This document shows positions 11,112 through 23,973 of a stretch of DNA of 64,000 bases, in pieces. A program made the position numbers and the translations under genes. The DNA comes from Stachybotrys elegans (lineage: Eukaryota > Ascomycota > Sordariomycetes > Hypocreales > Stachybotryaceae). The stretch lies in assembly GCA_020746835.1 (NCBI GenBank), contig JAGPNK010000005.1:930001-994000 (forward strand). Direction: 5' to 3'. The notes under the pieces were generated by a model, which ran no database searches, was not told the DNA's origin, and saw only the letters and a list, made by a program, of their open reading frames with translations. Numbering within the stretch: the stretch's first letter is position 1; each line of letters starts with the position of its first letter.

Positions 11112-13947
11112 AAGGGGAGGGGAGGTTTGGGCGGCGAAAAGGAAGAAGTTGAAGGGTATAGAATTCGTAGATGAATTCGAGCAATCAATTCATTAATTAT
11201 ATGTCGAAAGTGATCTTCTATTGCATGCCGTGAATTGTTGTGCGAGTATCGATTTGTTGCGATTCTTGGTCGGGGCGACAAACGCGAGGAAGCGGCGAGA
11301 AATAGGACGAACGATCGACGTGTAGAGAAGCGGTAGAATTGAACAATAATTATCAAAATAGCAAAAGCGAGATGCAGCAAGATCAAGCAGCCGGGCGGGC
11401 GGGCGGGACGAGCAGCGAGTGTATAATAATCGTGAAAGGAGTGACGAAATTGCCGGTGGCTTGTGAGCTGGCCAGTGGTTTGTTTGGCGGTGGTAGGTAG
11501 CGGCACACGAGCAGACGGGCAGACGGGCAGGAAGGAGCGACGGTAGAGTTTGACTGGCAAGAACGACAACAACAAAAAGGAGTGACGAGCCCGCTGGCAG
11601 GCAGTTGGTTTTGGAGTCTGCCGATCGATAGAGGTCTTGACGATTCAACCGACTATGGGGAGGGAAGGGGAAGAAAAGAAAGAGGGACGTCCGTCTGGGA
11701 AAAGAGAGAGCGAGCCTGAGGGAGAGAGGCGCCCTCAACTCAGGCGCACAGAAGCAGGGAATATTGAGCACGGAGCCGCCCAGCCAGCGGACCAACAGGC
11801 CACGAGATTGAAGGTGGAGCACTGGAGCTTCCGGGGGCTACAGGGGACGTTCTCCTCTCCAGGGAGGCCTTGAGGTAGGTACCGTTGCAATACCGGGCAG
11901 GGATGACCGCTCCCCCCCTTTCTTCAGCAATTGCCGGCCCAGGAAAAAGTAATCCCCATGTACCTCCGTCTCGGCTTTGAGGATGATAGGTCCGCGCAGC
12001 GACAGGTCCGGCAGGCCTAGGCAAGGCGTTATGCAGCGAATGAGACAGCGCTTGCGAAGGTGGGCCGTGGTTCATCGATCAGAATTGGCTGGTCCATCCT
12101 TCAAGGGCCGGCGGTGGCTGTCCAAATTACTGGCCGACAACTCGGAAGGACGGCTACTGGTCGTCCGCCTTTCCCGTGTGTAGTGCCAGTGCTGCTCCAA
12201 CAAGCTGCCTCGCTCCCTCGCTGCGTCTTGGGACACAATGAGGGAGGCTGCATCGCGAGATGTCTCCTCGCTCTGGATGTAACAGAAGCAATCCCCCCCC
12301 TGAACCAACCTCCTCCGTGGCTAGGTGGCCTCCAGTGCGGCAGGGCCACCCATCCCATAAAGGGGCAGCCCCCGAGTGCCGTCAGTCTTGGGGTGGACAA
12401 TGCTGAGAGCGGACCAGATGCCTCCCGTAGAGCAATTCTACCTTACCGACGGCGCACAGAGGCCTGTATCGAGCACTATGCATAATACAAAACAATCAAA
12501 CCAAAATCAGGGCAGGACAAGCATCGTCGGATGTTTCTTTCTGCTGACTGCACAAATGGAAAAGAGAGAGGAAAAAAGCTCATGGTCTGTGAGATGGGCG
12601 TGGAGAAGATGACATATCGAGTAAGTATCTGCAAGGAAGATATGCAAGGATTTTTCTGCAGGTACAGTACCACTTGCCTTGGATATTATAGCCCTCAGCA
12701 TCCAATATAACAAAAATGCACGCCGATAGAGGCAGTACGTATGTAGTGAGCGCATCACGCGCACTGTAAAGGACATCCCCGTCTTGTCCCTCCCTCACCA
12801 CGCCTACACCTCGTCGCGGCAGCGCGTAGTTTCGGTGAAGCAATCGCCGGCGATTGTTATGCGTCAGCCAATCCTCAGCATGCACAATACCTCTACGTAC
12901 ATGTACGTACACACTGCACAACATGATGCGCTTCGCCACGGCAGCGGGCAGCGGCTTCCCCTGGGCGGGCCTAGCATGACAAGGACCCAATCCCAACCAA
13001 GGTTCCGTCCACAGAAGCCGCTTGGGCACTGTGCTACCGACGGCTGGTGAATTTTACCCCTGACGCTAAGCCCAAAAGTGACTAGTGCATCGTTTGCTAG
13101 CCTGCATCATCTCAATTAGGCATCTGGGCCATCCAAGGCCCATCCTTTGCCTCAATCTCGGATGGGTAACATTAGGAGTTATCAGGGAGCCAAGCCTTCT
13201 CGTCTCCCCTTCTCACAGGTAGCATGCTGGCGGTCGTTGTTCTTTGTGGAACACCGATCCCTGGCACTTTAGATCGTTCGGCTTCGTGGCTGCCAGGGGC
13301 AGAAGGCTTATTCCTTGGGTTGCTTCTGCAATGACGCTATTCAAGCCTCCAATTTGTGTGCTTTGTACGCCAGCCGTTGTGGCTTGATGAGCGACATGGC
13401 TAGGCACAGGAACCTGGGAATCCTGCTCCGACTCCATGTGGTAATCATCCTCCATGATTTCCGCGCTTGTTGGGCTGCACATTGTGCGGGTCCTGCCGTT
13501 GAAGAAGAATAAAAAAAGGAATTACACATGTTTCGTGTATATTCTACGAGCAGGACCCCCTTGGCTAGGTAAGCACTGTAAACATGACGGCAGTAAACAC
13601 AAGAAATCAGTCACGACTGAACTCTGGAATAGATCGTGTGACTGGTGTGTAAATTGCGCCAGCCTCCCCGCTTCATCCACGTCTTCCAAGGAACGAAGGC
13701 GCTTGATTATGAGTGGAGGACGCGGTCCCCTATGGTGAGACAGCCAGGTAGCTAACAAGGCCGTCTGTCTTATGGCGACTTTCTAGAGGATCGACGCCCT
13801 CCCGTATGCTACAGACAGCATGTGCATTCGCTTGGGAAGCTGCTTCAAGATCCCTCGCCGAATCTGCATGACGATCCTTTAGTCCAATTATAGTCGGCTA
13901 AACGGAATCCATGGCCTTTGTCACCCCCATCATCCCATGAGTTCGTC
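11112..13947. other. Gene-poor intergenic region (about 2.8 kb)
   Basis: It begins with the 5' leader and promoter of the minus-strand membrane protein and ends with the 3' flank of the helicase gene. A minus-strand ATG frame at 13213-13482 (89 codons) has ordinary amino-acid composition but no domain and no clear splice partner. Nothing else could be supported. Confidence 0.5.
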
Positions 13948-16021
13948 CTAGCCTTTCTTTGATACCGTGTAGAACTCAGCTCCGTACTCCAGCAGCCAGT
14001 CCTTCTCAATCTTGGTAATATCCCGGATCATCTTCTTCTCCCCCGCCTCCATAACCTCGTGGAATATCACCCAGTCTGCCTTGCGGTTAAACATGAGCGA
14101 GCTCGGGTGCGCATGTAGAATTGTTCCGCCCTCGACATTGCGAAAGGTACCATCTGGCTGCATCCTCGCTGCATGTGCAAAGAAGCCAGCAGTGAGACAT
14201 CGTCGAATCTGTTCGGTCTTTTTGTTGTTGTCCGCCCCTTGTTCGCGAGACGCAAGGGATTCGTCCACCGTGATGCCGAATCTCTCCAGATATCGCTTCA
14301 GCTGTGCACGAATGCTGACTGCCCGGCTCAGTGATTTGTAGTTAAGGTTGTGGTCATGACAAAACTTGGCTTCCTTCTTGCCCTTTGTCACAAAGGCCTG
14401 GTAGACATTCAGCAGGGTCAGGTGGTCTCCTTCTTCCACAGCAAACTTGCGCCTTGAACTCTCCATGCGCTTGCGCTCGCCCTCGTGGTGGAACCACACG
14501 CTGCCGCCGAGGCTGGTCATGGCAGCAATAGTCAGTATCTCGCTCAGACAGCCGAATGATTCTGCAGAGAGAAGTGTCTTGGCCATCATCGGCTCCACTG
14601 CAAGCTCAGCCATCCTCGAGCCCAGCGGACGTGTCAACTTGGCGTATTCATCCAGTGCTCCCAGAGAATACAGCAGCTCGAGCGCCTTCGCCACTAGCTC
14701 TGCCGGCGGCGATGTGAGGAAGTCGAATCTGACAATGTTGTCTATGCCGAGAGCCTTGAGCTGCAATATGACGGGTGCCAAATTTGACCTTTGGATCTCG
14801 GGTACATTGGCCTTGGGTAGCGACTGATAATCGTCCTCGGTATACAGCCTGAAGCATTTCCCAGGCTTGGTACGTCCGGCTCGGCCTGCACGCTGGGAGG
14901 CGGAGGCTTGCGAGACCGGTGTCGCCGTGAGTGATTCGATGCCCGTTCGTGGGTCATAGGCTCGCAGTTTGACGAAGCCAGTGTCGATAACGTAGACGAT
15001 CCCTGGGATGGTGACCGATGCCTCCGCTATGTTTGTCGAAAACACCACTTTTCGCGTTCCATCTGGCAGTTGGTCGAATACATACATCTGCTGCTCGGTA
15101 GACAGGCCAGCGTACAACGGCAACGGCTGCAGACGCCCCAATCGGCTATTGAGGTCGATAGCACGCTCGGACACCGCTTGCACAGCGTTATCTATCTCCT
15201 CTCGACCTGTCAGGAAGACGAGAATGTCGCCCTCTCCTTCTTGTGAATGTATGTCAAAGACAGTCTCGATGGCTTTCTCCACGTAATCTTCGGCTGGCTT
15301 CTCCAAGTAGAGCACGTCCACGGGGAACGTCCGTCCTTCTATGCTGACAATTGTGCAAATGTCGTTCGCCAGGCTGTCATTTTCTTTTGACTGGCTTGAA
15401 TCCTCGCCTTCTGTGAAGAATTGGAGATATTGCTCAGCTTGCAACGTCGCGCTACTGATGATGATCCGGAGCTCTGGTCTCTTTCGCCGAATCTTCTTGA
15501 GCAGCCCCAATAAGATATCGGTGCTGATGGACCTCTCGTGGGCTTCGTCTACCATTATGACAGAATATCTCGTTAGGAGCGGGTCCACGAGAGCTTCTCT
15601 GATGAGGAGGCCATCGGTCATGAACTTGATGCGCGTAGAGGATGATGTGAGGTCTTCGAATCGGATCGAATATCCCACTTCTTTGCCTATCTCACAGCCC
15701 AGTTCTTCGGCAACTCGCACAGCCACAGTCGTAGCAGCTACTCGGCGAGGCTACCCGTGGATTAGCTTATGACGATACATTGGTGTGCGATATGCTTACC
15801 TGTGTGACGGCGATGATCTTGCCGTCAGCGCACCATCCTGCGCTATCAAGATACTGTGGCAACTGTGTCGTCTTACCTGACCCTGTCTGTCCAATGACGA
15901 TTGTAACCGGGAAGGTTTCAACAACATAAAGCAAGCTCTCTCTGTGTTTCGCTATTGGCAGCAGGGCAGAGGGTTTATGCAAAGCTGGGATGAAGGATGA
16001 GTCCAAGCTAAAATCTGCCAT
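13948..16021 (-). CDS. DEAH-box RNA helicase, DHX35 type
   Basis: Two exons, 16021-15800 and 15750-13948, separated by a 49-nt intron with a GCTAAT branch; 674 residues. Splicing joins IIAVTQ to PRRVAATTVA, rebuilding motif Ia. Visible helicase motifs are Walker A GQTGSGKT (44-51), DEAH (142-145), SAT (174-176), FLTGREEID (about 253-261), STNIAEASVTIPG near 312-324 and QRAGRAGR (360-367), followed by the winged-helix/ratchet and OB-fold region typical of DEAH/RHA proteins. The short N-terminus and the sequence around motifs Ia-II match the DHX35 group rather than Prp2, Prp16, Prp22 or Prp43. DHX35-type enzymes are ATP-dependent spliceosome-associated RNA helicases; the exact step is not settled by sequence. 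It is divergent from the CUE5-like gene, sharing a ~470-bp promoter region. Confidence 0.93.
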
Positions 16022-16489
16022 GATGCTGTATAGGCCTTAGAGGTCTAGTATGCCCGGCCTCGGCGAGCCGTCACGCAACAATGGAAGAGCGGTTTTCGAG
16101 CGAATGCAAAAACATGGCAAGACTGAACCCAAGTTGCCAAGCCCGTTTCTGATACCTCAGCGTACAAGAGGTTGTGATTGCGATTGCTATTGCTTGTTCA
16201 TGCCATAAACTTATCTACCCTAGATCAAACGCATGCAACACCATTGTGGGGCGAAGTTCTCCTGTGGCAAGGCCAACCTGTGGCTTGTCGTTGGTAGTGG
16301 GGCACCGCCCCCAACGCGCAGCCCCTCGCCGACATCATAAGCCACCTCCGGGTATCTTTGCCTTCTTGACGGACCGTGATCTACGTAACTTCAGTTGTTT
16401 TCATCCTGCATCAGCCTTGCCGTCACAGGAGCGCTCCGAACTGTACCGACATACGAAGCATCGCATCGGAAGCTTGATGCAAAGTAAGG
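16022..16489. other. Divergent promoter region between DHX35-type helicase and CUE5-like gene
   Basis: About 470 bp between two outward-facing start codons. No ORF or repeat worth calling. Confidence 0.6.
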
Positions 16490-17892
16490 ATGTCGGGTCC
16501 TGCCGAAACGGTGCGAACTTGATCTTAACCTTTCCTTACCTATTGATCCTCTGGGAAACCGGGCATGGGCGCTGACTTGTTGTCCCCCAACAGAATAAGA
16601 ACTCTACGGAGAGTGCCCCCGAGTCGCCCACCACTGCGCGACCACTTGATCTGGACGACGACGACGTTCAGGAGAACAGCATGCTGGCAGACGATGGGCC
16701 AGCGGCCAACACCCCTACTGCTGCTCAGGGCGTAGCAGCAACGGAAGCAGCGCCGCCCAAACCACCTCGACCCCTCACCGAGACGCAGAAGAACGAGTTG
16801 ATTCTAAAGGAGGCATTTCCTGGTGTAGAGGAGCTGGTCATCAAGGCAGTGCTCTCTGCCAGCGGAGGCCGCGTGGAGCCGGCCTTCAACGCATTGCTGG
16901 GTACGCTGATGTAAATTACGGGGATGTTGACTGGCGGTCTAACAGCCTCACAGAGATGACGGACCCAGAAGCTGTCAAGAGAGAGCCCGCGGAGACCCCT
17001 CCGCCTCAGCCCCCTCGCCCCCAGGGCCGCCGAGAGATGTCGCAAATGGAAGCCGACGAGTTGTACGCTCGCCAGCTCGCCCAGCAGTACGACAATGCAG
17101 GCGCCTACGAAGCCCGGACTTCGAACCGACAGCGAGACCGATCAGCAAATAACATGAGCGATGAAGACCGGGAATATAACTTTATCGACGACGAGTTACC
17201 CGTGATTCGTGATAATCTGCGCAAGGGATTCGCCGAGACGCAGACAAAGGTCAATGGGTGGATATCAACCCTACGCAAGCGGCTTGAAGATACGTTCGAC
17301 GAGAGCAACGAGGGAGGAGAAGGCCACGGACAATACCAGCGTCGCCCCGGAGAGCCAAGTCGCCGAAGCGGTGACTATGACCGCTATGATGCCGATCCTC
17401 AGGTTCTAGGAGATGACTTTGCCAACATTAGACTGAACGCAGACGGATGTAGGTATAGAGAGGCCCACGTACACTGAGACTTGCTGACATAGAATAGCTG
17501 CGGCGAGGCAAGGAGGAGCCCATGCTGGAGTCTTTCGCCCCCCTCCTCAGTCAACATCTCCGAGGCCAAGCGACGGTAGGCGTGTGGGATTCAAAGAGGA
17601 GACGGAGGAGATCAATATGTACGAGACTTCACCAAAAGTGCCTCCGAAGGACCCAGCGCCTGGGTCGGGAGCAAAGGCAAGCAAGTGGCAACCGCTCTCC
17701 ACCATGGAACCGAGCCCCATCACGGACAACGACCCATTCAGCCTCGGAGATAGCGAGGACGAGAAGGAGGCCAAAGAAAAGCCCAAGGACCCCAAGCAGG
17801 ACGAAAACGAGAGACTGAAGCAGGCAGCGGCCGAAGCCATGGCGGACAGCCTGGTTGGCTCAAACAAGGAGGAATCTGGGAAGAAAGCGTAG
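16490..17892 (+). CDS. CUE5: CUE-domain ubiquitin-binding autophagy receptor, Cue5-like
   Basis: Four exons, 16490-16510, 16594-16900, 16954-17448 and 17498-17892, give 405 residues, close to yeast Cue5 (about 411). Introns are 83, 53 and 49 nt; the second uses GTACGC with TCTAAC, the third GTAGGT with GCTGAC. Splicing completes the CUE domain (about 70-113): the EAFPG entry motif and FNALLEMTDPE, the Leu-Leu ubiquitin-binding patch. The tail carries KWQPL at 337-341, a W-x-x-L Atg8-interacting motif in the place where Cue5 has its own WQPL. In yeast, Cue5 links ubiquitylated aggregates to Atg8 for autophagic degradation. The first exon (MSGPAET) is short and uses a weaker donor (GTGCGA), so the N-terminus is the least certain part. 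The rest is charged and disordered. Confidence 0.87.
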
Positions 17893-20483
17893 CGCTTTGC
17901 CAGACGGGAGGGCTTGAACAACGTACGTTTGTATGCAGCGTCGGCTTCGTGGTTTTGATCTATATCCCACTGCAGGTATTTATCTACTTACGTTTTACTA
18001 AACAATGTGAGCAACAAAATGGTGTATTGTATTCTGGGCAGCGATGCCTTCTCTCGGATGCACGCAGCCGGCATGGTGTTCGGCCCGTCTCCGACGCTTC
18101 TCCAGCCCTCTCCTTTCTCCGCACCGTTGGTACATTGAACGGTACGGAGCCGGCCAATGGAGCCCTTGGAACTGGCAGTGCGGTGCCTGTCGTTGGGCGC
18201 TGCATCGAGGAATGCGGTCAACTTCGGTGAGGATGTGGAAGTGTGACGAGTAGCAAATGCGTTTTGGGGACTGTGGCACAGGATCTGTGACCCGTCACCA
18301 GCTATATCTTACCCAGGCTCAAGGCATCGTCGGTGACCCCAACTCTGGCCTCGAGACCCCAATGATCTGTAACAAGAGCCGAACTCCGAGCCCAAAGCAT
18401 GATGTGGACAGCAGCCAAACGTCCAACAGGGTAATTCAATCCGTCTGCTAGTCCCGAAAAGACCAGCGGCCCTTTGTTTGATCTAGCTTTGCTAAACAGG
18501 AACGGGTAATCGGCGATAGAGGCTATCGTGGCCATGATGCCGTTGGAGACGTTACAAGCACTACACATTTGAGGTCATTCCTCCGGCAGGAAGAAGATCT
18601 AGGCCTGGTTAGACGCATATGAGATTGGAGACAAGTTCCCCATTCTGCGTCATACCAGAGAGCAGGCTCTCAAGGACTCGAGGCGACCGGACCCCATTAA
18701 CCACGATACGGCAAAAAGAACGGCATGGCGATGTGAGCGCATGCATGGTACCTCGTGTGTACTTGACGGTGGTTGACGGTGGGCGTTGAACGCAGCTTGC
18801 GCAGGTTGGATCTGGAAGTGGAAGTGGAGAGGCCATGAACCGTTTGCCTATCGTCCAGGCACGGGGTCAGAGTCACGACGGCGATTGGCCAGCCGACGAC
18901 GAGCAAAGTGCACAAAATGCGGCTACTACGTGCTCCCCACAGACGCTGGACAGACATGTGGAGAGACGATGCATGCATATGACGGTATCTGGACAAGAGG
19001 GCTGCCTCTCAGCTTCTGCTAACTGCTCCGTTTCCAAGGCCGAGAGAGCATTGGGAGAGCCTACAGCAGCTGTTTTGTGTAACCTACATACAGGTACAAG
19101 CACGTGCGAGGCTGCTGTTGCCTGCGCCCTCGGCAGCTGGACCCTTTCTGCATGTCCAGCGCCGTCTTACAGAGCTACATACGGTGCGAGTGCAGGCAGG
19201 CCATGGACGGTACTTGAGTGCTACCTTGCCTGCAGGCTGAATCCCCCACCCGCTTGCCGAGGTGACCGCCGACATTTCTTCTCTGGCGCCCACCAAACTA
19301 ATACCAGTAGTCGTATGCTGTATGGATTCCATAGGCACTCAGCCAGGCACATGGGCGGGCATCGCACGATGCGTGCGTGACGAGGAGATTGGTTGAGAAT
19401 GGCTGCAAGAACGGAGGAGCCACTGTCCCTCGCTTTCCGTCCCTAAACTACTTACCCACATGCACCCGACGTTAGCTTAGATCGCCGACCCAGAGGTGCT
19501 GGAGCTTGTACATAGCTTTTGGAGGGGCTGTTGGAGGGGCTATTAGAGGGGTTCCCCTGCTGGAACTATTTTCCTCTCTCTGCCAGAGCCAAGCTCGCTG
19601 TCATTCATTCAGTCCCATCTGCCAGCCGACGGTGAAGCCAAGCCGTACCTTCTTCCGCGCCCTCTAGCTTTTTGTACTTTTACATCATACCCCCCCGATT
19701 CTTACCATTGCAGGCATCGCAAAAATACACAATTGCCAGAGCCTGTTCCCGAGCTCACTGCTTGCCTTATCCTTGTCTTCTTCTCCTTTGCCATTGGCGT
19801 CGTTGTGGAAGGTTTGTCGAGTGTGCCCAGCTGTCTCGCTTCCCTCCGCTCCGGACATACTCCGTGGGCTAACCAAACGGCTTCCTCAACTTAGGCGCAT
19901 CGACTTCATTCTTTTCACATACTCCCCAAGCGCTCTCATCCTCTCTCAGGACCCTCGAATCCTCACCCTCGGGTTCTTCCAGCTGGGTGGATATTGGCCT
20001 GGCATTGGATCTGCCGCGCTGCCTCATTCAAGCGTAGGCGTGCCGTTCAACTTAGAGACGAAGGGTCACAGAGACTGAGTGAGAGTGACTGACCCGCCCG
20101 CGACTTCCGACTCTCACGCGAGCTCTGGGCCTCGATTCATCGACAAAGACCGGACGTCTGAAAGGACGTTAGTTCAGAAAGCACACAATTTTGTGCGCCA
20201 ATTGCCACTCTGACAGCGTCGCCCGCGTCACCACTTTGCGACGGGGCCATACGTATCCATCTTCTGGGTGGACATGAACGGATCATCCAAGACAGCCATC
20301 GCCGTCGAGACCATAATAAACCAGACCCTTCTGGACATATCATAACAAGAAGCTCATCTTGAAGACCATAGCCGCCGATATCACTGCGGCGCATCGACGC
20401 AATAGCGTGCAGCAGCACGTTTCACTGCGCCTTCGAGTCGACATTCTACGGGGCCGCCCAGCTAAAGACGCCCAGCTTCCATC
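17893..20483. other. Long upstream region of PHO81 (about 2.6 kb)
   Basis: It holds the 3' flank of the CUE5-like gene, about 1.5 kb with only competing short ORFs on both strands, and a C/T-rich stretch from about 19560 that is probably the PHO81 promoter and leader. A 23-codon uORF lies at 20274-20345. No domain-bearing gene or repeat seen. Confidence 0.5.
20274..20345 (+). other. Upstream ORF in the PHO81 leader
   Basis: An ATG at 20274 opens 23 codons and closes with TAA at 20343-20345, about 140 bases before the first two bases of the PHO81 start codon. I see no other ATG between it and that point before splicing of the leader intron. Whether it is transcribed or translated is unknown. 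Confidence 0.35.
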
Positions 20484-23400
20484 ATGTAGGTCACCATCTC
20501 TGAATGCGGCCTTCATGAGACTCGCGCTTATGAAATCCACATTCGACATACATTCATCACCCTGCCAAGGTAGCGTTGTACTTACACGGGGTTACAGGAA
20601 GTTTGGCAAGCAGATCCAGAAGCGCCAGCTCGAGGTTCCCGAGTATGCTGCGAGCTTTGTCAACTACAAGGCTTTGAAAAAGGTATGACGCATTTTACCT
20701 TTCCAAGCAGACCCGGACGGCATTGTCTGAGCTAGGCTTGACAAGGATGTTGCGGCATCGTCCCTTGCATGTCGACCACGATCTTTGGACATCGCCACTA
20801 ACGGCAACTGCAGCTCATCAAGAAGCTCTCCGCGACGCCGATCCTTGCCTCGCAGAATCAAATCCAGCGACAAGCATCTGATGCAGAACCACAGACTGCT
20901 TTACAAGCTAATAAAGCTACGTTCTTCTTCCAGCTGGTGAGTTGCCCTCTTCGCTTTACCAGGCCCTGGCGCAATTTGCTGAATCCGCATCAGGAACGAG
21001 AGCTCGACAAGGTGAACGCTTTCTACCTACAAAAGGAGGCTGAGGTACGTTGCTTCTACCGGGTGTCTGCGATTACCAAAAGTTGCAATCCTCTAACAGG
21101 CGGCAGCTCTCCATTCGCCTCAAAACCCTACTTGACAAGAAAAAGGTCTTGCAAAGTCGCCATGGCGTGCCCAAGCGATCAGCCAAATTCACGACGCTCG
21201 AAGAGGGCTTCCAGCAGTTCGCGTCAGACCTCAACAAGCTTCAGCAGTTTGTCGAGATCAACGGCACTGCTTTCTCCAAGATTCTGAAGAAATGGGACAA
21301 GACGTCAAAGTCCAAGACCAAGGAGCTGTACCTTGCAAGAGCCGTCGAGGTCCAGCCTTTCTTCAATGCTATCGTCATAAGTGAACTGTCAGACCAGGCG
21401 ACAACCAGCCTCCAAGAGCTTGGCGCATGGTCAGACGGGATTCAGGTCAACGTCCAGCCCTCTGGGCACGTTGTCACCAGCCAGCATTTTATGGGAACAG
21501 ATGAGGGCGACGCTGATACACTATTATTGGATACTGTCATCTCTGGCAATGTCTCGTCATTGCGCGATCTCCTTTCACGGATGCAGTCTGCCGGTGCAGG
21601 TCAAAGCGACAGCTCCCCCATGGATCGCATCACACGAACGTTTTTGGCAGCCATAAACGAAGCCCGCCAAGAGTCTCTCCAGGTCCTTTTGGAAACTGGC
21701 CTGGTCGATCTGCATTCTTACGACGACATCAACGAACGTAACTGTCTGCATCAAGCAGCAATATATGGCAAGCAGTATGTCCTGGAGTGGGCTCTGAATG
21801 CAGGCGTGGCGGTGGATCGTACAGACGTATATGGCAGAGTCCCCTTGCATTACGCCAGTTTGCACGGCCGCCTGGAGATGCTTAATGCTTTGCTCAATGG
21901 TAAGAAGCTCCTACCTATATGCGGCCGATAAAGGCTAATGATGATAGGGAACCCCAGCACAATCAACCTCATTGACCACGACAACTTTACACCCCTTATC
22001 CACGCCATCATTCATAGTCACCTTGATTGCATCGAACTCCTGCTAAACAGGTCTGCGCGCATCGACCCATTCTCCGACTCGGACCACGTACCCCTCAATC
22101 TGGCCTGCGAGCATGGATCCGTTGCGGTCGTGGAGCTCCTTCTCAAGCATGGAGCCAAGATACTCCCAGATGCCGAGGGGCTCTATCCCCAGCATCTAGT
22201 AGCCCGCTCGGGCCAGACGTCTGAATTGCTTCTACTCCTCAAGACCTACGGTGCCAACTTGGACCAAGTCGATAAGCTATACGGATGGACCCCTCTGGTG
22301 CACGCTGCAAGCGAAGGCAATGTCGACTGCTTGAAGGCATTGCTAGAGGCCGGTGTGGATGCGGGCATCTTGGATGAGAAAGATCTTCCAGCCATGTACT
22401 ATGCTGTTTGGGAAGGTCATCTGGAATGCATGAAGCTGCTTGCGCCCTTGACCAAGAGAGGGCGTGCCAGCCCTTCGTCGCACCCCTTGCTAGGCCCCAT
22501 GGACACAAGCAATGCGCCCATGCCCATGTCCTTGGATCCAGATGCCATTCCTGTTCTCGAGCTGCCTCCGCCGATCATCCCACTTCGAAGATACGGCCAC
22601 AATTTCCTCGATACCAAGACAGTCGTGCAGATTACTTTTGAGGACGCAAGTGCCCTTACCTTTTTCCAAGACGGAAAGTACCCGGCGTCACGTCTGACGA
22701 TATCCTCGAAGATATCAGACGTCATCCCCAAGAACATCATCCTTCCCTTCCAAGAGGACACCCGCATGGTGACTTTTCAGATTGACAACCTCGATTCCTT
22801 CGCACTGGACTTCGACGTGTTTCCGACGTACGGCGCAAAGTTTATCGCCAAGACCGTGGCACTGTCGAGCACCTTCAAGGCGCTCCAATGGAGTTCTAAA
22901 TGCTCACTCCCTCTCTTTGACCCACGACTTAGAGCCATCGGGCAGATTAGCTTCACTACCCAAGTCATCAAGCCATACCAAGGACAGCCGCTCGAGATTA
23001 CAGACTTTGAGACGTACTGGAAAGCGACGAGTCAATCTGACCAACCCACGAGTGCTGTGGTCACAGGTTCGAGTTTGTCCGGGGACTACGTCAGAGTGTT
23101 CGTACAGTACACAAGTGATGGCGTACCGGTGGTTTGGCCGCATTGGACAATCTCATTTGGGGGACTTCAGATGCCCGTATGCCGACTCTCGCTGGAGCAG
23201 TTCAGCGCGATCACGGCCAACAATCCTAGCCGAGCCAAGCTTGCCAACATGCCGTCAAAAACGACAGAAAACATGGCAGAGATCTACCAGATACTCATAT
23301 CAGCGGGCATTACGCTCAGAGAGGCTCTCTCGAAGCTTCCGATGGGAGTCCATGTAAACCTCCATATACTGTACCCCAGTCCCGAAGAGGAGAAGGCTTT

Positions 23401-23973
23401 GGCATTGGGGCCTCGTTTGGATGTCAACGTATTCGTCGACGCCGTCCTGACGGATGTGTTTGACCACGCACGCACACAGAGGGCCCAATCTCTCGACGTG
23501 GTGCGGTCCATGGTCTTCAGCAGTTATAGCCCGCGCCTCTGCACGGTACTAAACTGGAAGCAGCCCAACTTCCCGGTGTTCCTTTGCAATGACCTCGGCA
23601 AGGAAGAGAGTGCCAAGGTGGCTGGAAAGAGCAGTGGCGGCAGACGAAGCGCGTCCATAAAGGAGATTGTGAGAATTGCTCAAAGTAACAACTTCATGGG
23701 TCTCATTTGCTACGCGCGCCTTTTGGTAAGTACTCTCATGTATTCGGGTTACAGCAAACTGGCAATCGGCTAACACTCAGTTCTTTCTAGGACATGGTGC
23801 CTACTCTAGTCGACTCCATCAAGTCGCATGGGCTGGCCTTGGTAATGGACAAATCATCGGAGCCCCCGGATGCCAGTCCCTTGACTGGGCCTTATTCGCA
23901 ACCACCCAAGGGGGTGGATGGTGTATTGAAGAGCCACGGCATCTTGAGGTTCAACGACTCCATAGACTTGTAG
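20484..23973 (+). CDS. PHO81: PHO81/NUC-2 phosphate-signalling CDK inhibitor (SPX-ankyrin-GDPD)
   Basis: Seven exons: 20484-20485, 20598-20682, 20814-20936, 20994-21044, 21107-21899, 21948-23725 and 23791-23973, total 1004 residues. SPX proteins begin MKFGK; here GAAGTTTGGCAAG follows an acceptor (TTACAG) with no ATG, and the only fitting Met comes from AT before the donor GTAGGT at 20486. The start codon is therefore split AT|G by a 112-nt intron. Residues 1-180 form the SPX domain, with the inositol-pyrophosphate-type Lys cluster in FSKILKKWDK near 144-153. Ankyrin repeats cover about 300-525, and the C-terminus is a degenerate glycerophosphodiester-phosphodiesterase-like domain ending in exon 7. 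In yeast and Neurospora this protein senses phosphate starvation and inhibits the Pho80-Pho85 type cyclin/CDK, activating the PHO4/NUC-1 factor. Confidence 0.93.

Noticed and set aside
13213..13482. 89-codon minus-strand ATG frame with ordinary composition
   Set aside because: No domain, no flanking exon and no upstream promoter context that I could support; could be chance or a small unknown gene.
18835..19380. 181-codon plus-strand ORF, moderately Cys-rich
   Set aside because: No signal peptide at the start, overlapped by minus-strand frames, no recognisable family.
20359..20688. PHO81 starting at an upstream in-frame ATG (20359) without the leader intron
   Set aside because: It would add ~80 residues of unrelated sequence before KFGK, whereas SPX domains need their first helix at the very N-terminus.
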